The notes below the pieces were generated by a model. That model saw only the letters and a program-made list of their open reading frames with translations, was not told the origin of the DNA and made no database searches. Source: Auriscalpium vulgare (Eukaryota > Basidiomycota > Agaricomycetes > Russulales > Auriscalpiaceae). From it: 64,000 nt of DNA. A program made the position numbers and the translations under genes. Below, piece by piece: positions 19,889 to 31,729 of the stretch; position 1 is the stretch's first letter; each line of letters starts with the position of its first letter. The DNA lies in the NCBI GenBank assembly GCA_019915015.1, contig JAHBBC010000004.1, positions 806,001-870,000 of the forward strand, written 5' to 3'.

Positions 19889-21597
19889 TCAATCTCTTCC
19901 GAGCACAGCCATTGGGAACTCGCTTGAATGCTGCGTGCCTTTGTCGCGTCCTGCATCCAGTGCGCCGCCAAATTCCACGTGTATTTTGCCAATCGGCAGG
20001 CCCCTCGCCGCATCGGGGTCAACCATGGCCGTACCGTCGTCGCGGTGCACGGCCTGCGTGCGGCGGACACGCACTACCGGGGTTGGCGTGCGGATGCTCA
20101 TGTCGGTGAGCCTGCGCGCATATTTTACGGATTGCGAGTGAGGAGGGGTGCGACGGCGAGACCGGAGTGGACACGCACTGGAATTCCGTGTGGGCCGTGT
20201 AGGTGGAGAGGCCCCTGAACATCCGTGTTGCGCCTACAGACAGGACTACGACTGTTGTTGTCGCCAGCAGCTACAGTGTGCATCAGGCATCAGCAACAGG
20301 GTTTCCATAATTCACGGTACGCACCAAATTTATTGCATCTGGTTCCACGGACAGAATAGTCAGTCTCTTAATATTATAGTTGTCCGGACTCCGGTGAGCT
20401 TACCGTTGAGGTTCAATACCAGAAGTACCTAGGAACCAGCCGCGCATAAGCATATCAGCGTGCAAGCAGCATTGCTCATCACGGAGGTCGCCCACCACAG
20501 TAGGAATTTCACCGAGCGAAGCCAAAGCGAGCCACATCAAACTCTGCGCTATGCCATCAACACCCGAGAATATGCGCAGCGGACAAAGGTTTTGCGCACC
20601 TGGTGCCACAGAACGCCCCACAGGCTGTGAGGACCCAAGAGCTTCATTGCACCGTACGGGTGATGTCGCAGAATACCGGCGAGCATGATGGTGAGGAGGC
20701 CGATGTCGGAGATCAGGATGCCGATGCTGTTAGCCAAGCTGCTGTTTGTGTCCAATGGTATGCAGCCGCCGGGCAGAGGTTCGTATGTGGTGCGGACCTG
20801 ATGGAGAATGCCTCAAATAAGCAGACATCATGCTACTGACACTCACTATCACGATGTCTGATATTATGTGAGCCTGCGAATCTCGAGAGATAGGAGCACT
20901 GGACGTACGGTGAATATTCAGCGCAACACTCCCGAGCCAAATAGCTGCTGCAAGGCCGCATATGATGACCTTACGTTCCCAGACTGCCATTCTGCCATAT
21001 TCGTCAGCAAGTCTGCGGTGGGCGGGCCATAGGGATATATGAACTCACATTCGCAGGAAGATAATGAAGGAGGCGAGGCCCAGGCTAATATATGCAAATG
21101 TCTTCACGGACTCATCAATATCCACTGCCATGGGTAAGTCGAGCAATGGATGACTGACGTAAACTGCTATACGCCATGCCTAGCAAATAGAACGTTGAGA
21201 TGGCGAGGAGCGCATGGCGGGCAACGGCACGCACTTTGCAATCCGTGACAAGAGAGTCCTGGGTTACCATGATGCATATGAGGCAGAGGACCGTACTGAG
21301 CCTGCACCCCACGTATATCCAGATCGGCCATCGGTACGGTCGGCGCCCGACGAGGACTGCGAGCTCGAACTGACATGTCGAAGCAATCTCCCAACTATGC
21401 AGAATGGTCGCCACACGCTGTCAGCGGAATAATGATGAGCTAGCTGGTAGTTCTTACAGAACAATGCCTATCAAGACGTGGGTCAATTTGGCGTATGCCC
21501 CTTTGCGAGCGCGTCAATTAAGTCGTGCACGTTGGGAATCCAGAGAGTGCACACAGAAGTCCTGGGCCACAACGGTAGGGTTTTTCCAGTTCGTTGT
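19889..21597 (-). pseudogene. Array gene 2: membrane protein, start lost and tail frameshifted
   Basis: Exon sizes and splice sites follow gene 1 (43, 43, then WEIASTCQFEL, a 21-nt exon, 53, 83, 11, the LISDIGLLTIMLAGIL helix exon, 48, 25, 14). The start codon position (21597-21595) reads ACA instead of ATG; an upstream in-frame ATG exists at 21741 but would add an unrelated extension. A deletion of roughly 85 bp removed the 19-nt exon and its downstream intron, yet splicing at the remaining acceptor keeps the frame (LLATTT replaces the six lost residues). The tail frame breaks between about 20100 and 20130; the old tail (VHRDDGTAMVDPDAARGLP) is readable in another frame. Confidence 0.8.
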
Positions 21598-22261
21598 TGT
21601 AGGCAACCTTGAAGATCCGCAGAAATGGGTGTGGGGTGAGCTGAAAGAGGTGTCTTTGCTTGATTCAAAACAGACGCAAACGCAAGGAACGTCGCACGAT
21701 ATCTCGTAATGTTGGCGGCAAATCAACCAGCATCCGATCACCTTCTGCTATGAGATAAAGCCGTAAACACTAAAGATAGTGTGCAAAACAGTTGCGCATT
21801 GCTCCACAGAGTTCTCAAGACACCGGATTACACCACGAGGTTTTTATCGCGAGGCGCCGCGCTGGTGACGGCGGAGAGAAACAAGGCCCTCGTCCGAGCA
21901 GATGGCGTAGATACGGGTGCGCTCACAGTGGTATTCATCGTCTTCGGGGCGATCGAAGGGCGTTCCGCGGGCATGATAGCCGTCTGCATCAACCACGGGG
22001 GCAGCATTTCAGTATCGTGAGACTGAGGCAAAAATAGCCACCCCATGGCTCTGCTCATCGTCCCAATCATCAGATCCGGCCATATTACTGCGCGGCCAAT
22101 CTGAAGCGACAAGGCAGCCAACTGAAAGCCCGAAGGTGAGAATGTTTCCTAAGATCAGCCATTCTGAGCGCACCTCTTTAGCTCCCCTACAGACAGCTCA
22201 GGGTGCTCAGAACCCAGTGTGCACTGACAAGTCCACTGGGATAAATCCCGCACGTACGGCG

Positions 22262-22322
22262 CGCGGGGGCTGACCGGGCGCGCCCAGCATCTGAGCTGGT
22301 GCACTTGAAGCTCGGGTGCTGT
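22262..22322 (+). repeat. Dispersed short repeat, copy 2
   Basis: Contains GGGCGCGCCCAGCATCTGAG then CTGGTGCACTTGAAGCTCGG, matching the family consensus with a small insertion. Confidence 0.5.
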
Positions 22323-23110
22323 GAAAGGGACGCCGCCTGTGAGGGCCAGGTCAGATTCGCCGCATCAGCGCGCTGCCGCCCTATGCGCAAGGACTGTTGC
22401 CTGCTGGTCCCTTTGGTTGCGTGTCGCTAGTCATTGCGGGTGTCGATACGGTTGTGCAGTGCAGAGAAAGAGTTGACTCGGACTCTGAACTCGAAACCGC
22501 GCTCAACAAGTTCAAGTTCCCACGATTGCAGTTTTCATTGCATCCTATCCCTGGTCCCATCCCATCCACTACCACCCCCTCGACTTCCGAGCGACCAATC
22601 TTTTCGCATCCCGACGGCCTCGCAGACGCCAACTTCGAATTTGAATGCGCAAGGTAACCACACGCCCTTGTCGACGACCACGGAGTCGCCACGCCCAGCC
22701 ATGCGCAACCGAGAGACAGCGAGAGTGAGGAAGATGGGAAGAGATGGGCAGAAGGGTTTCACAAGGGGTCCCAGTCTGGTGAGCATGTATGCTAATTGAT
22801 ATATTTTATCCATGACCGCCTACTAGCTCTCCATCGCGCCGCTTCCTGCCCAAAGACGTCGATCACCTCTTGACCCCTCCCCTACACGCAGCTTGCGCCT
22901 GCGCCTCGACTCCAGGAGCCCGATCGACGACCGTAGACGTCTTTGTCAGCGAATACGGCAACGGCGTGTACTGAGTGCTGGCGCGGGCGACAGCGTCCAC
23001 GGAGACGGGCGCTTAATGTTGCAAAGACACAGCCGACGTGCACGGTCCTGGCGAGATGCTCGTCACACGGCGCAGCGCCCGAGCATCCGACGGACCCGCA
23101 ATGTTTGCCT

Positions 23111-23195
23111 AGCCCACGGTCCTGGCGAGGTTCCCTTCACAGCGCTCGAGCGTCAGGCGCACCAGCGATGCTGGGCGCGCCTGAGCCCGTGCGAT
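23111..23195 (-). repeat. Dispersed short repeat, copy 3
   Basis: On the minus strand reads GGCGCGCCCAGCATCGCTGG then TGCGCCTGACGCTCGAGCGC and continues into CTCGCCAGGACCGTGG, the longest match to the 51-kb inverted-repeat arm among the array copies. Confidence 0.55.
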
Positions 23196-24036
23196 ACGTG
23201 GGGCATCCGCAAGGACTGGGGCGGGGCGCCCTCGACAAGTCTGGCACAAAAAATTAATATTCGGACGATCAATCCAGCACCAGTCACAAAATGTGTTGTC
23301 GACCTGCAGGTTGTGCGGTGCGTTGGTGGCACGGTTACGGATGATTATAAGGTGAGTTCTTTTTGTTCACACCTATCTTTCCCCCCGCCCTCCCATTGCA
23401 GCCTTCTTAGAGCTTCACTCAGAGATGGGCTTCTGCGGATGGGCCTCGCCAAGGCACTGGCACGTCGCCCAGTCTGTTCAAGCTTCCTAGCCCCACGTGC
23501 AATAGCTAAGTACCTGCTTCACGCTCTCACAGTTATTTCGATCCATGTTCCGTGGTGCTCTTCTGACGGCATGCGCCTGCTTCACTCTAGGTACACACCT
23601 CAATATCCAGCCGACATTCACAGCGTCCTTTCCCTTCAATATCCCCTCCGGGCTGCTGTTCGCCGACGCTCACCATGATCTCGGCACCGGGTACGTGACA
23701 GCGATCCGACACCAACCGGGGATGTGGCTGCGCGTCCATAACGTCGATTGACGGTGCGCTCGCACCGTGGTCATCGCAGGATGAGGGAAGTTGCGCGACC
23801 GCGGGCAGAAGATGCTGCGCCGGCTTGCAACGTTACGGTGGTGGGACCCAAGCCCGAATCCGACATGGTGTATGCACTTCCGAACTTCAAATCCCCGTAC
23901 TAATTATCTACACGACACAGCCATAATTTCGGCCCTCGCGCACGGCGCACCAGCCATCGCCAGTTTTTATTCATGCTGTACGCATAGGTCGGCATCGCTC
24001 CGCGCGCCTTTGTCGCCTCCCGCATCCAGCGCGCGG

Positions 24037-25719
24037 TCAAAGTCCAGATGTATCCGGTCCATCGGCAGGCCCGTCGCCGTGTTCGACTCGGCCAGCCACG
24101 TATCGTCGTCGCGGTGCACGGCATGCGTGCGCCGGATGCGCACTGCCTCGATCGGCGGGTGAACGCTGAAGCTGGTGAGGCTGCGGGCAGATTGTGAGGC
24201 GAGGCGAATGAGGCGGTGCGACAAGGATTACGCACTGGAACTCAGTGAACAGCGTGTAGGTGGAAAGTGCTCTGTACATCCGTGTTGCGCCTATGGATAA
24301 GATCCCGACTGTTTTTTTTTCGGCGAAGATGAGCTCATTGGAGTCGTGACTCGTGAGGGATACTGTCGAGCTTACCCATCGGCTGTGCAAGCATCTAAGA
24401 CAATGATCAGGGATCGTCCCCACTGTCACGAGGATGCATAGAACGTACCTGGTTCAATGGATCTGGTTTGAACCGCGGAATAATTAGTGTATTCCGAGCG
24501 TGTTCGCGTTAATTTGTGCGCGTACCGTTGAGGTTCAAGGACAGGAGGACCTAAGCAGCCGCAGCGTGCGTGCGTTCAGTAAATACAACTACTCTCGTCA
24601 AGAAGGCACCCACGAGAGCAGGAACTTCCGCAACGGAAGCAATAACGAGCCACATCAACCCCTGTAGGGACACATTCAATCTCAAGTCAGCGCACACTGC
24701 TCGAAAATATTTGGCCGCACCTGGTTCCAGAGAAGCGCCCACAGGCTGTTCCGCCCCAATACCTTCATGTGCACGTACGGTTGATGCCTCAATATGCCAG
24801 CGAGCATGAGGGCGAGGAGGCCGATGTCAGAGACCATGATGCCGATGCCGTTGGCCAGATTGTTGACCGTGTCCAAGGGTATGCAGACGCCGGCGACGGG
24901 GTTGTATACAGAATGGACCTACATAGCGTATCAATTACTCGGGAGCGATAAATACCATGAAAATAGCGCTCACAAGCGTAACATCTTCGGAAAATATTAG
25001 AAAGCAAAGCAAAATCTCGAGGATGTGAAGGGTAGACTCACGGCGGATATTCAGTGCAAAGCTTCCGAGCCAAACAGCGATGGCAAGTCCGCACGCGTAG
25101 AGATTGCGGTCCCAGATTGCTATTCTGTCACAGCGGTCAGTGCGTCTGCATTTGGTGAGACAGTTGTTCGTTCTTGAGTGGGACTCACATTCGCAGAACG
25201 ATAATGGAAGATGCAAGGCCTATCGCAAAATACGCAGATGTCTGCGCCGACCCAGTCAAAATCCGGTCACCGTTGTACAACAAAATGAACAATTCACGTA
25301 AGCGGCTATATCCCATGGCTAAGAAACACAAGGTGAACAAATGCGAGGAACGCAAGGAGAGACAACGTCACGCACTCTGCACTTAGTATACTCCAAGGGT
25401 ATGATGCCGCAAATCAAGGTGACAAGCAAAGAGACCCTACACCCGACATATATCCAGATCGTCCATCGGTATGGCCGGCGACCCGTGAGGACGTCTAGCT
25501 CAAAGTTGCATGTCACAACGAGCTCCCAACTGCGACGAGTGGTCAGTCAGAGGAGCTACGATGGGAAAGCTGACAATACGCACATAGCAATTCCCGCCAC
25601 GATATGGATTACTTTGACGAGTGTCACTGTGTGAGCGGTGACTACAGTCCACGGGGTGGATGCGGGAAGCGCATACAATAGTCCTGGGCGACGAAAATGG
25701 GGTCTTTCCAGTCCGGCAT
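24037..25719 (-). CDS. Array gene 3: multi-pass membrane protein with shifted C-terminal tail
   Basis: ATG at 25719 (MPDWKDPIFVAQDY). Every exon of gene 1 is present with the same size: 43, 43, the WELVVTCNFEL exon, 21, 53, 83, 11 (ATGTTACGCTT), the GIMVSDIGLLALMLAGIL exon, 48, 25, 14, 19. The last exon continues VGILSIGATRMYRALSTYT. After FQCV the frame departs from the ancestral tail because this copy is 8 bases shorter than gene 1 over the next 100 bases; the old tail (VHRDDDTWLAESN) survives in another frame. The shifted frame runs to a stop at 24037, so a full seven-helix protein with a new basic tail is still predicted. The conserved Asn-Cys pair is Lys-Cys here. Confidence 0.7.
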
Positions 25720-27608
25720 GAGATTTAGCCTCGGCGTACCGCAGCGAGACGGGTGTGGGTTAAGGTGAAAAGCGATTCCTCGCCTCTGCGGTTTTTAAGA
25801 GGTGTCGGCGGCAAGCCACAGACCGCCTTGCAAAGCACAGGTGGCGGATCCAATCGGCTTCTTCGTTGATGGCCACCCTAGGGGCTGGCGCTGGTACGGA
25901 GCAATGCGTAGAGGCGCCAGACACGGCTTTGAAGCGTTGGTCCGATGATGGCGACGGGGAAGAAGGGGCCTGTGCAACATGGCAGTGGATAAGTACTATG
26001 TCTTGTCTTTCGACATCCTCAACCACCTACGCCCAATAGTCGATAACCACATGCCCGAGTGTACATTGCGGCTTCCACCAAAGTGCCCTCTCGGTCCTGG
26101 AAGACGAGGCGCGTTTGAAAGCTATTTGAAAGTGCAATTCTGATGATCACGCGCCCATGGTGATGTCGCCTCCGGTGCAGCCGCGGCTCGCTCAGAATAC
26201 CGCTGGCCGAAACAGCCGACACTCACAAGAGCGAGGGAGAGAATACGAAGCCCATCCAGATCAGCGCGTTGTCGGTGGCGGAACGCACATGTGGGCAACG
26301 CGCGGACGTTGCTTCGCAATCAAAAAAAGTTGTAGTACCAGGCAAGCCGAGCTTGCGAGGCGGAGCCTTGTACAGAGGCTATGTAACGTAGTAGAGAGCG
26401 TGTAGGCGCCGCGAGGCGCCCATGTGTCATGGGAGGCCGCGAGAGCGCTGGGAAACTCCCACGCTTCTCGCGCTCCTACGTCTTCGTCGCGCGCTCGCGC
26501 GCGAAGTTTTTGACCCACCCACCATCCCCTAGCGCTTGTACAGGTGGTTCCTCGTTCCGCAGTTCCGGTTCGGGGGGCTCCCTGTGCTTGCAGCTCGAGG
26601 TTTTCCGTGCCGCGAGCTCGGACGCGCGATTTGTCGCCTTCAGGTCCGAGTTTCGAGGCGGGGACGCTTGGCACGACGCGCGTAGCGCGTCGCTTCACGT
26701 GCGCAGCACGTGCCTCCCCCGCGGCCCGGAAACCTCCCACCACAACACTTGGAAACGGTATCCACGCGTTTCCATGCCCTCGACGTTCACACTTGATCCT
26801 GGTCAGCAGGATCATTCTCATTCATCTCCCAGCAGTGGGACTACTAGTTACACAGCGTGGGAGTCCGAGGCTTCGAGAAAGAATTGACTGGCAGAAAAGC
26901 TATATGAGCTATCTAGACGCGTGTACGCGTTCTGAAACGTACCTGCCCACCAGCCTACTCCCATCCAAACGTCCTCGACATCAAAAACGGGTATTCTCGG
27001 TGTAGCCTTAGCGTACTCATCCAGCGCGCTACGATCAATTGACGTCCAGAGAGAGTGAAAGAGACCCGGAGCCGCCAGTGAGGATGGTTGTCGTGCCACG
27101 GCAGAGCGACAAGAGCGGCAGAGCACGGAATCTCAAAGCTTGAGATATTGAAAGTGCATTCAAGGGTAATATGTGGAACAAGACCAACATGTTGAGGCAA
27201 GGAAGGCGGCACGAGGCTGGAGCCCCAAGACCAAGATTCTGGTTTCCGGGGTCCGCTTTCAGCCCCGAAGACCGGTGTCGTCGGAGCCGCCTATGCCCTT
27301 GATCCCCTGTCTGCTCGCAGAGTAATCTAAACAACTTCACGCACACCGCTATTTTGAGCGAGGAAACCGCATGCCAGAGCGCTCGCGGTACATCGGCGCT
27401 GACCTAGCAAACGCGCCAATCAACCAACAATCAACAGCACCCCAAGTCCTCCTCGCGACGGCAGGTAGCAAATTTCAATCAAGTTGCCCGCGCTCTTCCA
27501 GTGTGTGGATGTACCGGAGCCCAAATATGAAGCTGTAATGTGACGCGAATAATCTACTGTTGCACTGTTCCAAAAATTCCGGACTGAAAACTCCACCCTA
27601 GCGACATC
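25720..27608. other. Spacer between array units 3 and 4
   Basis: 5' flank shared with units 4 and 5, interrupted by a GC-rich insertion (26325-26856). A minus-strand coding-like piece near 26950-27050 (VFDVEDVWMGVGWWAG before a GTACGT) was not identified. Confidence 0.4.
26325..26856. mobile_element. GC-rich insertion present only in unit 3 flank
   Basis: In unit 5 the flank reads from CTTCGTCGCTAAGAGG straight into GTGTGGGAGTCCGAG (34485-34515). In unit 3 the equivalent points are about 530 bp apart, separated by GC-rich sequence full of self-complementary words such as CGCGCGCTCGCGCGCG. No transposase frame is visible. It may be a non-autonomous element. Confidence 0.45.
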
Positions 27609-29390
27609 CTAGAATGAATCCTTCACCGATCCGAGCACACCCATCGCGTATTCGTTTGAATTCTGCGTGCCTTTGTCGCTTCCCACATCCAGCGCGCCGT
27701 CAAAGTCCACGTTTATCCGGCCCAGGCCCATCTCCGTTCCTGGGTCAACCACGACCGTACCGTCGTCGCGGTGCACGGCCTGCGTGCGGCGGACACGCAC
27801 AGCCTCGCCGATTGGCGTGCGGATGCTCGTGTTTTGGGGACTGCGCGCAATTCAAATTGTGTGAGTTGGAGGCGGCGCGGCGCAACGAGTGGACACGCAC
27901 TGGAATTCCATGAAGGACGGGTAGTTCGCGAGTCCTCTGTACATCCGCGTTGCGCCTACGGACAGGACTGCAACTGTTTTGCCGCCGCGACGGGTGCGGA
28001 TGACGCGCGGTGAGCAGGTGGCGTTGTTGTACGTATCGACGCGTGCTTACCGACGGTCAACGGGAGCATCTACAGCGTGCATTGGGCATCATCTCGACGA
28101 GGCTACCAGCACATTAACACTACGCACCACATTGATTGCATCTGGTTCCGCGAGCAGAATAATCAGTCTCTCTGGATATCCATATTGTCCGGTGTCCGTA
28201 CCGTTTAGGTTCAAGAACAAAAGCACCTAGGAACGGGCATATCAGCGTGCGCAGCGTTTCTTCATAACGGAGGTCACGCACCACAGCAGGAATTTCAGCT
28301 ACCGAAGCCAACGCGAGCCACATCAAACTCTGGTCCCGTCAACACTCGAATATATACACATCGGACAAGACGTTTGCGCACCTGGTGCCACAGAATGCCC
28401 CATAGGCTGTGTGGACCCAAGAGCTTTATTGCACCGTACGGGTGCTGTCGCAGTATGCCGGCAATCATGAGTATGAGCAGGCCAAAGTCGGAGATCAGAA
28501 TGCCGACGCAGTTAGCCAAGTTGTTGTCCGTGTCCAACGGTATGCAGACGCCAGACAGAGGGTCGTATGCGGTGCGAAGCTGGTGGATATGCAGGACTTA
28601 GATGGGGAGACATCACGCAAATGATACTCACTATAGTGATGTCTAGTATGATGTTAGCACGCAAATTTCGAGAGATGGGAACACCAGACATACGGTGGAT
28701 ATTCAGCGCGATACTCCCGAGCCATAGAGCGATTGCAAGTCCGGATATGTAGACCCGACGTTCCCAGATTGCCATTCTGACATGATAATTAGCAGGTATG
28801 CGATATAAGGATCTACGAGCTCACATTCTCAGGACGATGATGAACGAGGCGAGGCCTAGGCTAGTATATGCGAATGTCTTCACAGCTTGGTCAAAATCCA
28901 CTGCCACCGATGCATTGAAAAATGCTTTGATAGTCACTGACGTAGATTGCTATATCCCATGCCTAGCAAAAGAGCGTTAACATGATGAGGAGTGCAGGGT
29001 CGGTAATGGTACGCACTCCGCAATTCGTGACTCCAGGAAAGTCCTTGGTTATCGTGACACAAAGGAAGAAGAGGACCATAGTGATCCTGCACCACAGGTA
29101 TATCCAGATTGACCATCGGTACGGTCGGCGCCCGAAGAGAACGGTGAGCTCAAAATGACATGTCACAATGAACTCCCAGCTGCGCCGGGGAGCGGTCGCC
29201 ACACGCGGTCAGCGGGATACTAACGAGCGATAGTCGCCGGAAATGCCTACAGTACGATGCCCATCAGGACGTGGGCCAATTTGAGGTATGCCACTTTGCG
29301 AGCGGGTCAGTTAAGTGGTGTATGTTGGATATTCAGAGAATGCGCACAGAAATCCTGGGCCACAACGGTAGGGTCTTTCCAATTGGTCAT
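27609..29390 (-). CDS. Array gene 4: multi-pass membrane protein, tail truncated
   Basis: ATG at 29390 (MTNWKDPTVVAQDF). Exon sizes match gene 1 throughout, including 21 (AWDIAIY), 11 (ACATCACTATA), 14 (ATGCAATCAATGTG) and 19 nt exons. The membrane core is open: GILISDFGLLILMIAGIL and GATRMYRGLANY are intact. In the last exon a frame shift leads to TGA at 27854-27852, sixteen residues after FQC; the ancestral tail (VHRDDGTVVVDPGTEMG) is readable in another frame down to 27609. The truncated product could still be a membrane protein without its cytosolic tail. Confidence 0.68.
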
Positions 29391-31729
29391 TGCGAGAAGC
29401 CTTGGAGACGGGAAGGTGTGTGGTGAGCTGAAGAGTTTCCGTTGCTGGATTTAAGAGGTGGCACCCAAACGCTGGGAACGTCGCACGGCATCTCGTGATG
29501 TTGGCGGCATTCCACGCAGCATCAGATCACCTTCTACGATGAAATCTCTCCGAAAACAGTGGCGCTAGTGGGAAAATCTTGGGCTATGCTCCCCAGAACG
29601 AGGAAAATGCCCGAGTCCACCACGAAGTTTAATCGGGACGCGCGGCCAAGGAGGCACTAGGCCGAGTGAGTCTTTACAGTCCGGCATTGGATGCAGCCTT
29701 GGCGTACCGCATCGAGATGGGCTGGGGTCAAGGTGAAAGGTCCTTCCTTGCCTGTGCGGTCTTAGAGTGAGACAAGCCTCAGGAAGGCTAATTCGAAGGA
29801 CAGGGGATGGTGGCACTGATAGCCACCCTAGGTGCTGGCGCTCGGGCGGAGAAATAAAACAGAGGTAATATGGCCATATGTGTCGACTTCAAAGCGTTCG
29901 ACCGATAATCAATGGTGACGGGAAGGTCCCTGTGCGACGGGGCAGTTAATATTATGAGGGAAATGATACGACAATCTTGACCACCTACGCCCACTACATA
30001 GTCGATAAAAAGGCCCCAACGTACGTTGCGGCTTCCAGTTGGCCGTCGTGAGACCAAGACAAGACAAGCCACCCTAAGTGCCCACTAGCACGTCATGAAC
30101 TGATGATACAGTCCTGGAGTTTATTGCGTAATGTCGTCGATAGTGCGGTCTCGGTTCAGCTCAGAATGCCGATTGCTGAGAAGAGCCTGTCTCTAACGTT
30201 GACAAGCGGCAGTCAGAATCTGTCAACAACAGGGGAGAGAATGCGAAGACCGTGAATGGGGCACCTTCCTTATGTCGCGTCCAGATGTCATTTGCTATTC
30301 GCCACTCAAAATCGCGCGGGCTATCTGAGGCAACGCAGGGGTCTGAGCGCCGAGCAGGAGACGAAGGAAGGACATGTCAAGTCGCGACATACCAGAGTTG
30401 CGTCGTGGATAGCGGAACGCATGCGGGGCCGACGCGCGGACGTTCTTCATCGCTCGGAGTTTATTGTCGTGATATTCCTAGTATCATTTGAAGGAAAATG
30501 GAAGTTCGAGAAAGAAATGACTGGTAGAAACAGCGATATGAGCTATGATCTATGTAGGCGCGTGTACCCGTTCTGAGTAGCCTGAACGCACCTGCCCACC
30601 GGCCTACTCAATACACGCCCATTCAAACGACCTAAACATCAGACCTGGTCTTCTAGAAGTGTCCTTAGCGCTGTTCAGAGTGCGAAGAGCAATTGACGAT
30701 CAGAGAGATTGAAAAAGACCCGGGCTGATGGTGGCTGCTGCGGCCGTGCGACCCGGGCCCGGGCAGAGCGACGGGGCGGCGGGCGGAAGAGCACGGGATC
30801 TCATAGCTTGAGAGATTGAGTTGGTGCACAGATCTAGTTTTTCGAGGGTTATTCATCATGTCCAACGGCGGCGGGAGACGAGATGCGAGGCTCTCGGACC
30901 CCAATTGCTGGGCCCGGGGTCCTCGAGTCCCAGCGCCACTGGCAAGACGGGCCGGTGTCGTCGGTCTCCCACTATCCTTCTCCTTCTCACTTCGCCAGTC
31001 TTTTCCAAGCTCCAGGAGAGTAATCTATAACCTTTATCAATTTGACACTGCAATGTCGAGCGACAAAACCGCAACAGCCCAAACAGCGCAGCACGCACAC
31101 GTACCAAATCATGCTCCTGTCCTTGATGCCGACCTCCTTGTGCATGTCGCGGAGCTTCTCCACGTCTCGGTACGCCTTCGTCGAGCGTCGAGAGCGTGCG
31201 GAGCAAGGCCGCGTCAGCCTGCATGGTCTTCTGCATCGCGAGGCGGATCTTCGCGATGGGATCGGGGCCGTCGGCGGCGGTCCGACTCTAGGTTCTCCAC
31301 GCTGGACGGACTCGCATCCTCGTCGATCTTGTTCTGTGCATTCCCGGCATCAGAATTTCCGTGATCTCCTTTCAGGCAGACGTCCCGTTCGCAGCGTGCG
31401 AGCATCAGCTGCACCAGAAATGCTGGCGCGTATGAGCCGGCGAGGTACGTGGGTATTTTTTCAAGGACTGACGAGGACCTAGACACGACGCTGGCCGTTC
31501 CTGATGTCTTGCGACGCTCAGGCAACCTGTCTTAAAGAACTGACTTAACCGTCGCGCGACGGCATGTCCTGAGGTAGCAAATTTCATATCAAGTTGCTCG
31601 CGCTCTTCCAGTGCGTGGATGGACTCGAGCTCAAATGCCAAACTGTACTGCGACGCGAATATTTACTCTTGCACTGTTCCAAGAAAGGCCGGACTCAAAC
31701 CTCCTGGTATCTATCACCCTAGCGACATC
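29391..31729. other. Spacer between array units 4 and 5
   Basis: Parallel to the unit 3 spacer but without the GC-rich insertion. A dispersed repeat copy lies at 31381-31440. Plus-strand pieces near 30816-31364 are unrecognised. Confidence 0.4.
31381..31440 (-). repeat. Dispersed short repeat, copy 4
   Basis: Minus-strand reading CGCCAGCATTTCTGGTGCAG then CTGATGCTCGCACGCTGCG fits the family consensus. Confidence 0.5.

Larger units (their letters stand above)
21598..24036. other. Spacer between array units 2 and 3
   Basis: Two dispersed repeat copies (22262-22322 and 23111-23195, opposite orientation). The plus-strand block 23280-23720 contains coding-like pieces (AVTDDYK before a GTGAGT, and MFRGALLTACACFTLG) that I could not join into a gene. 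Confidence 0.4.
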
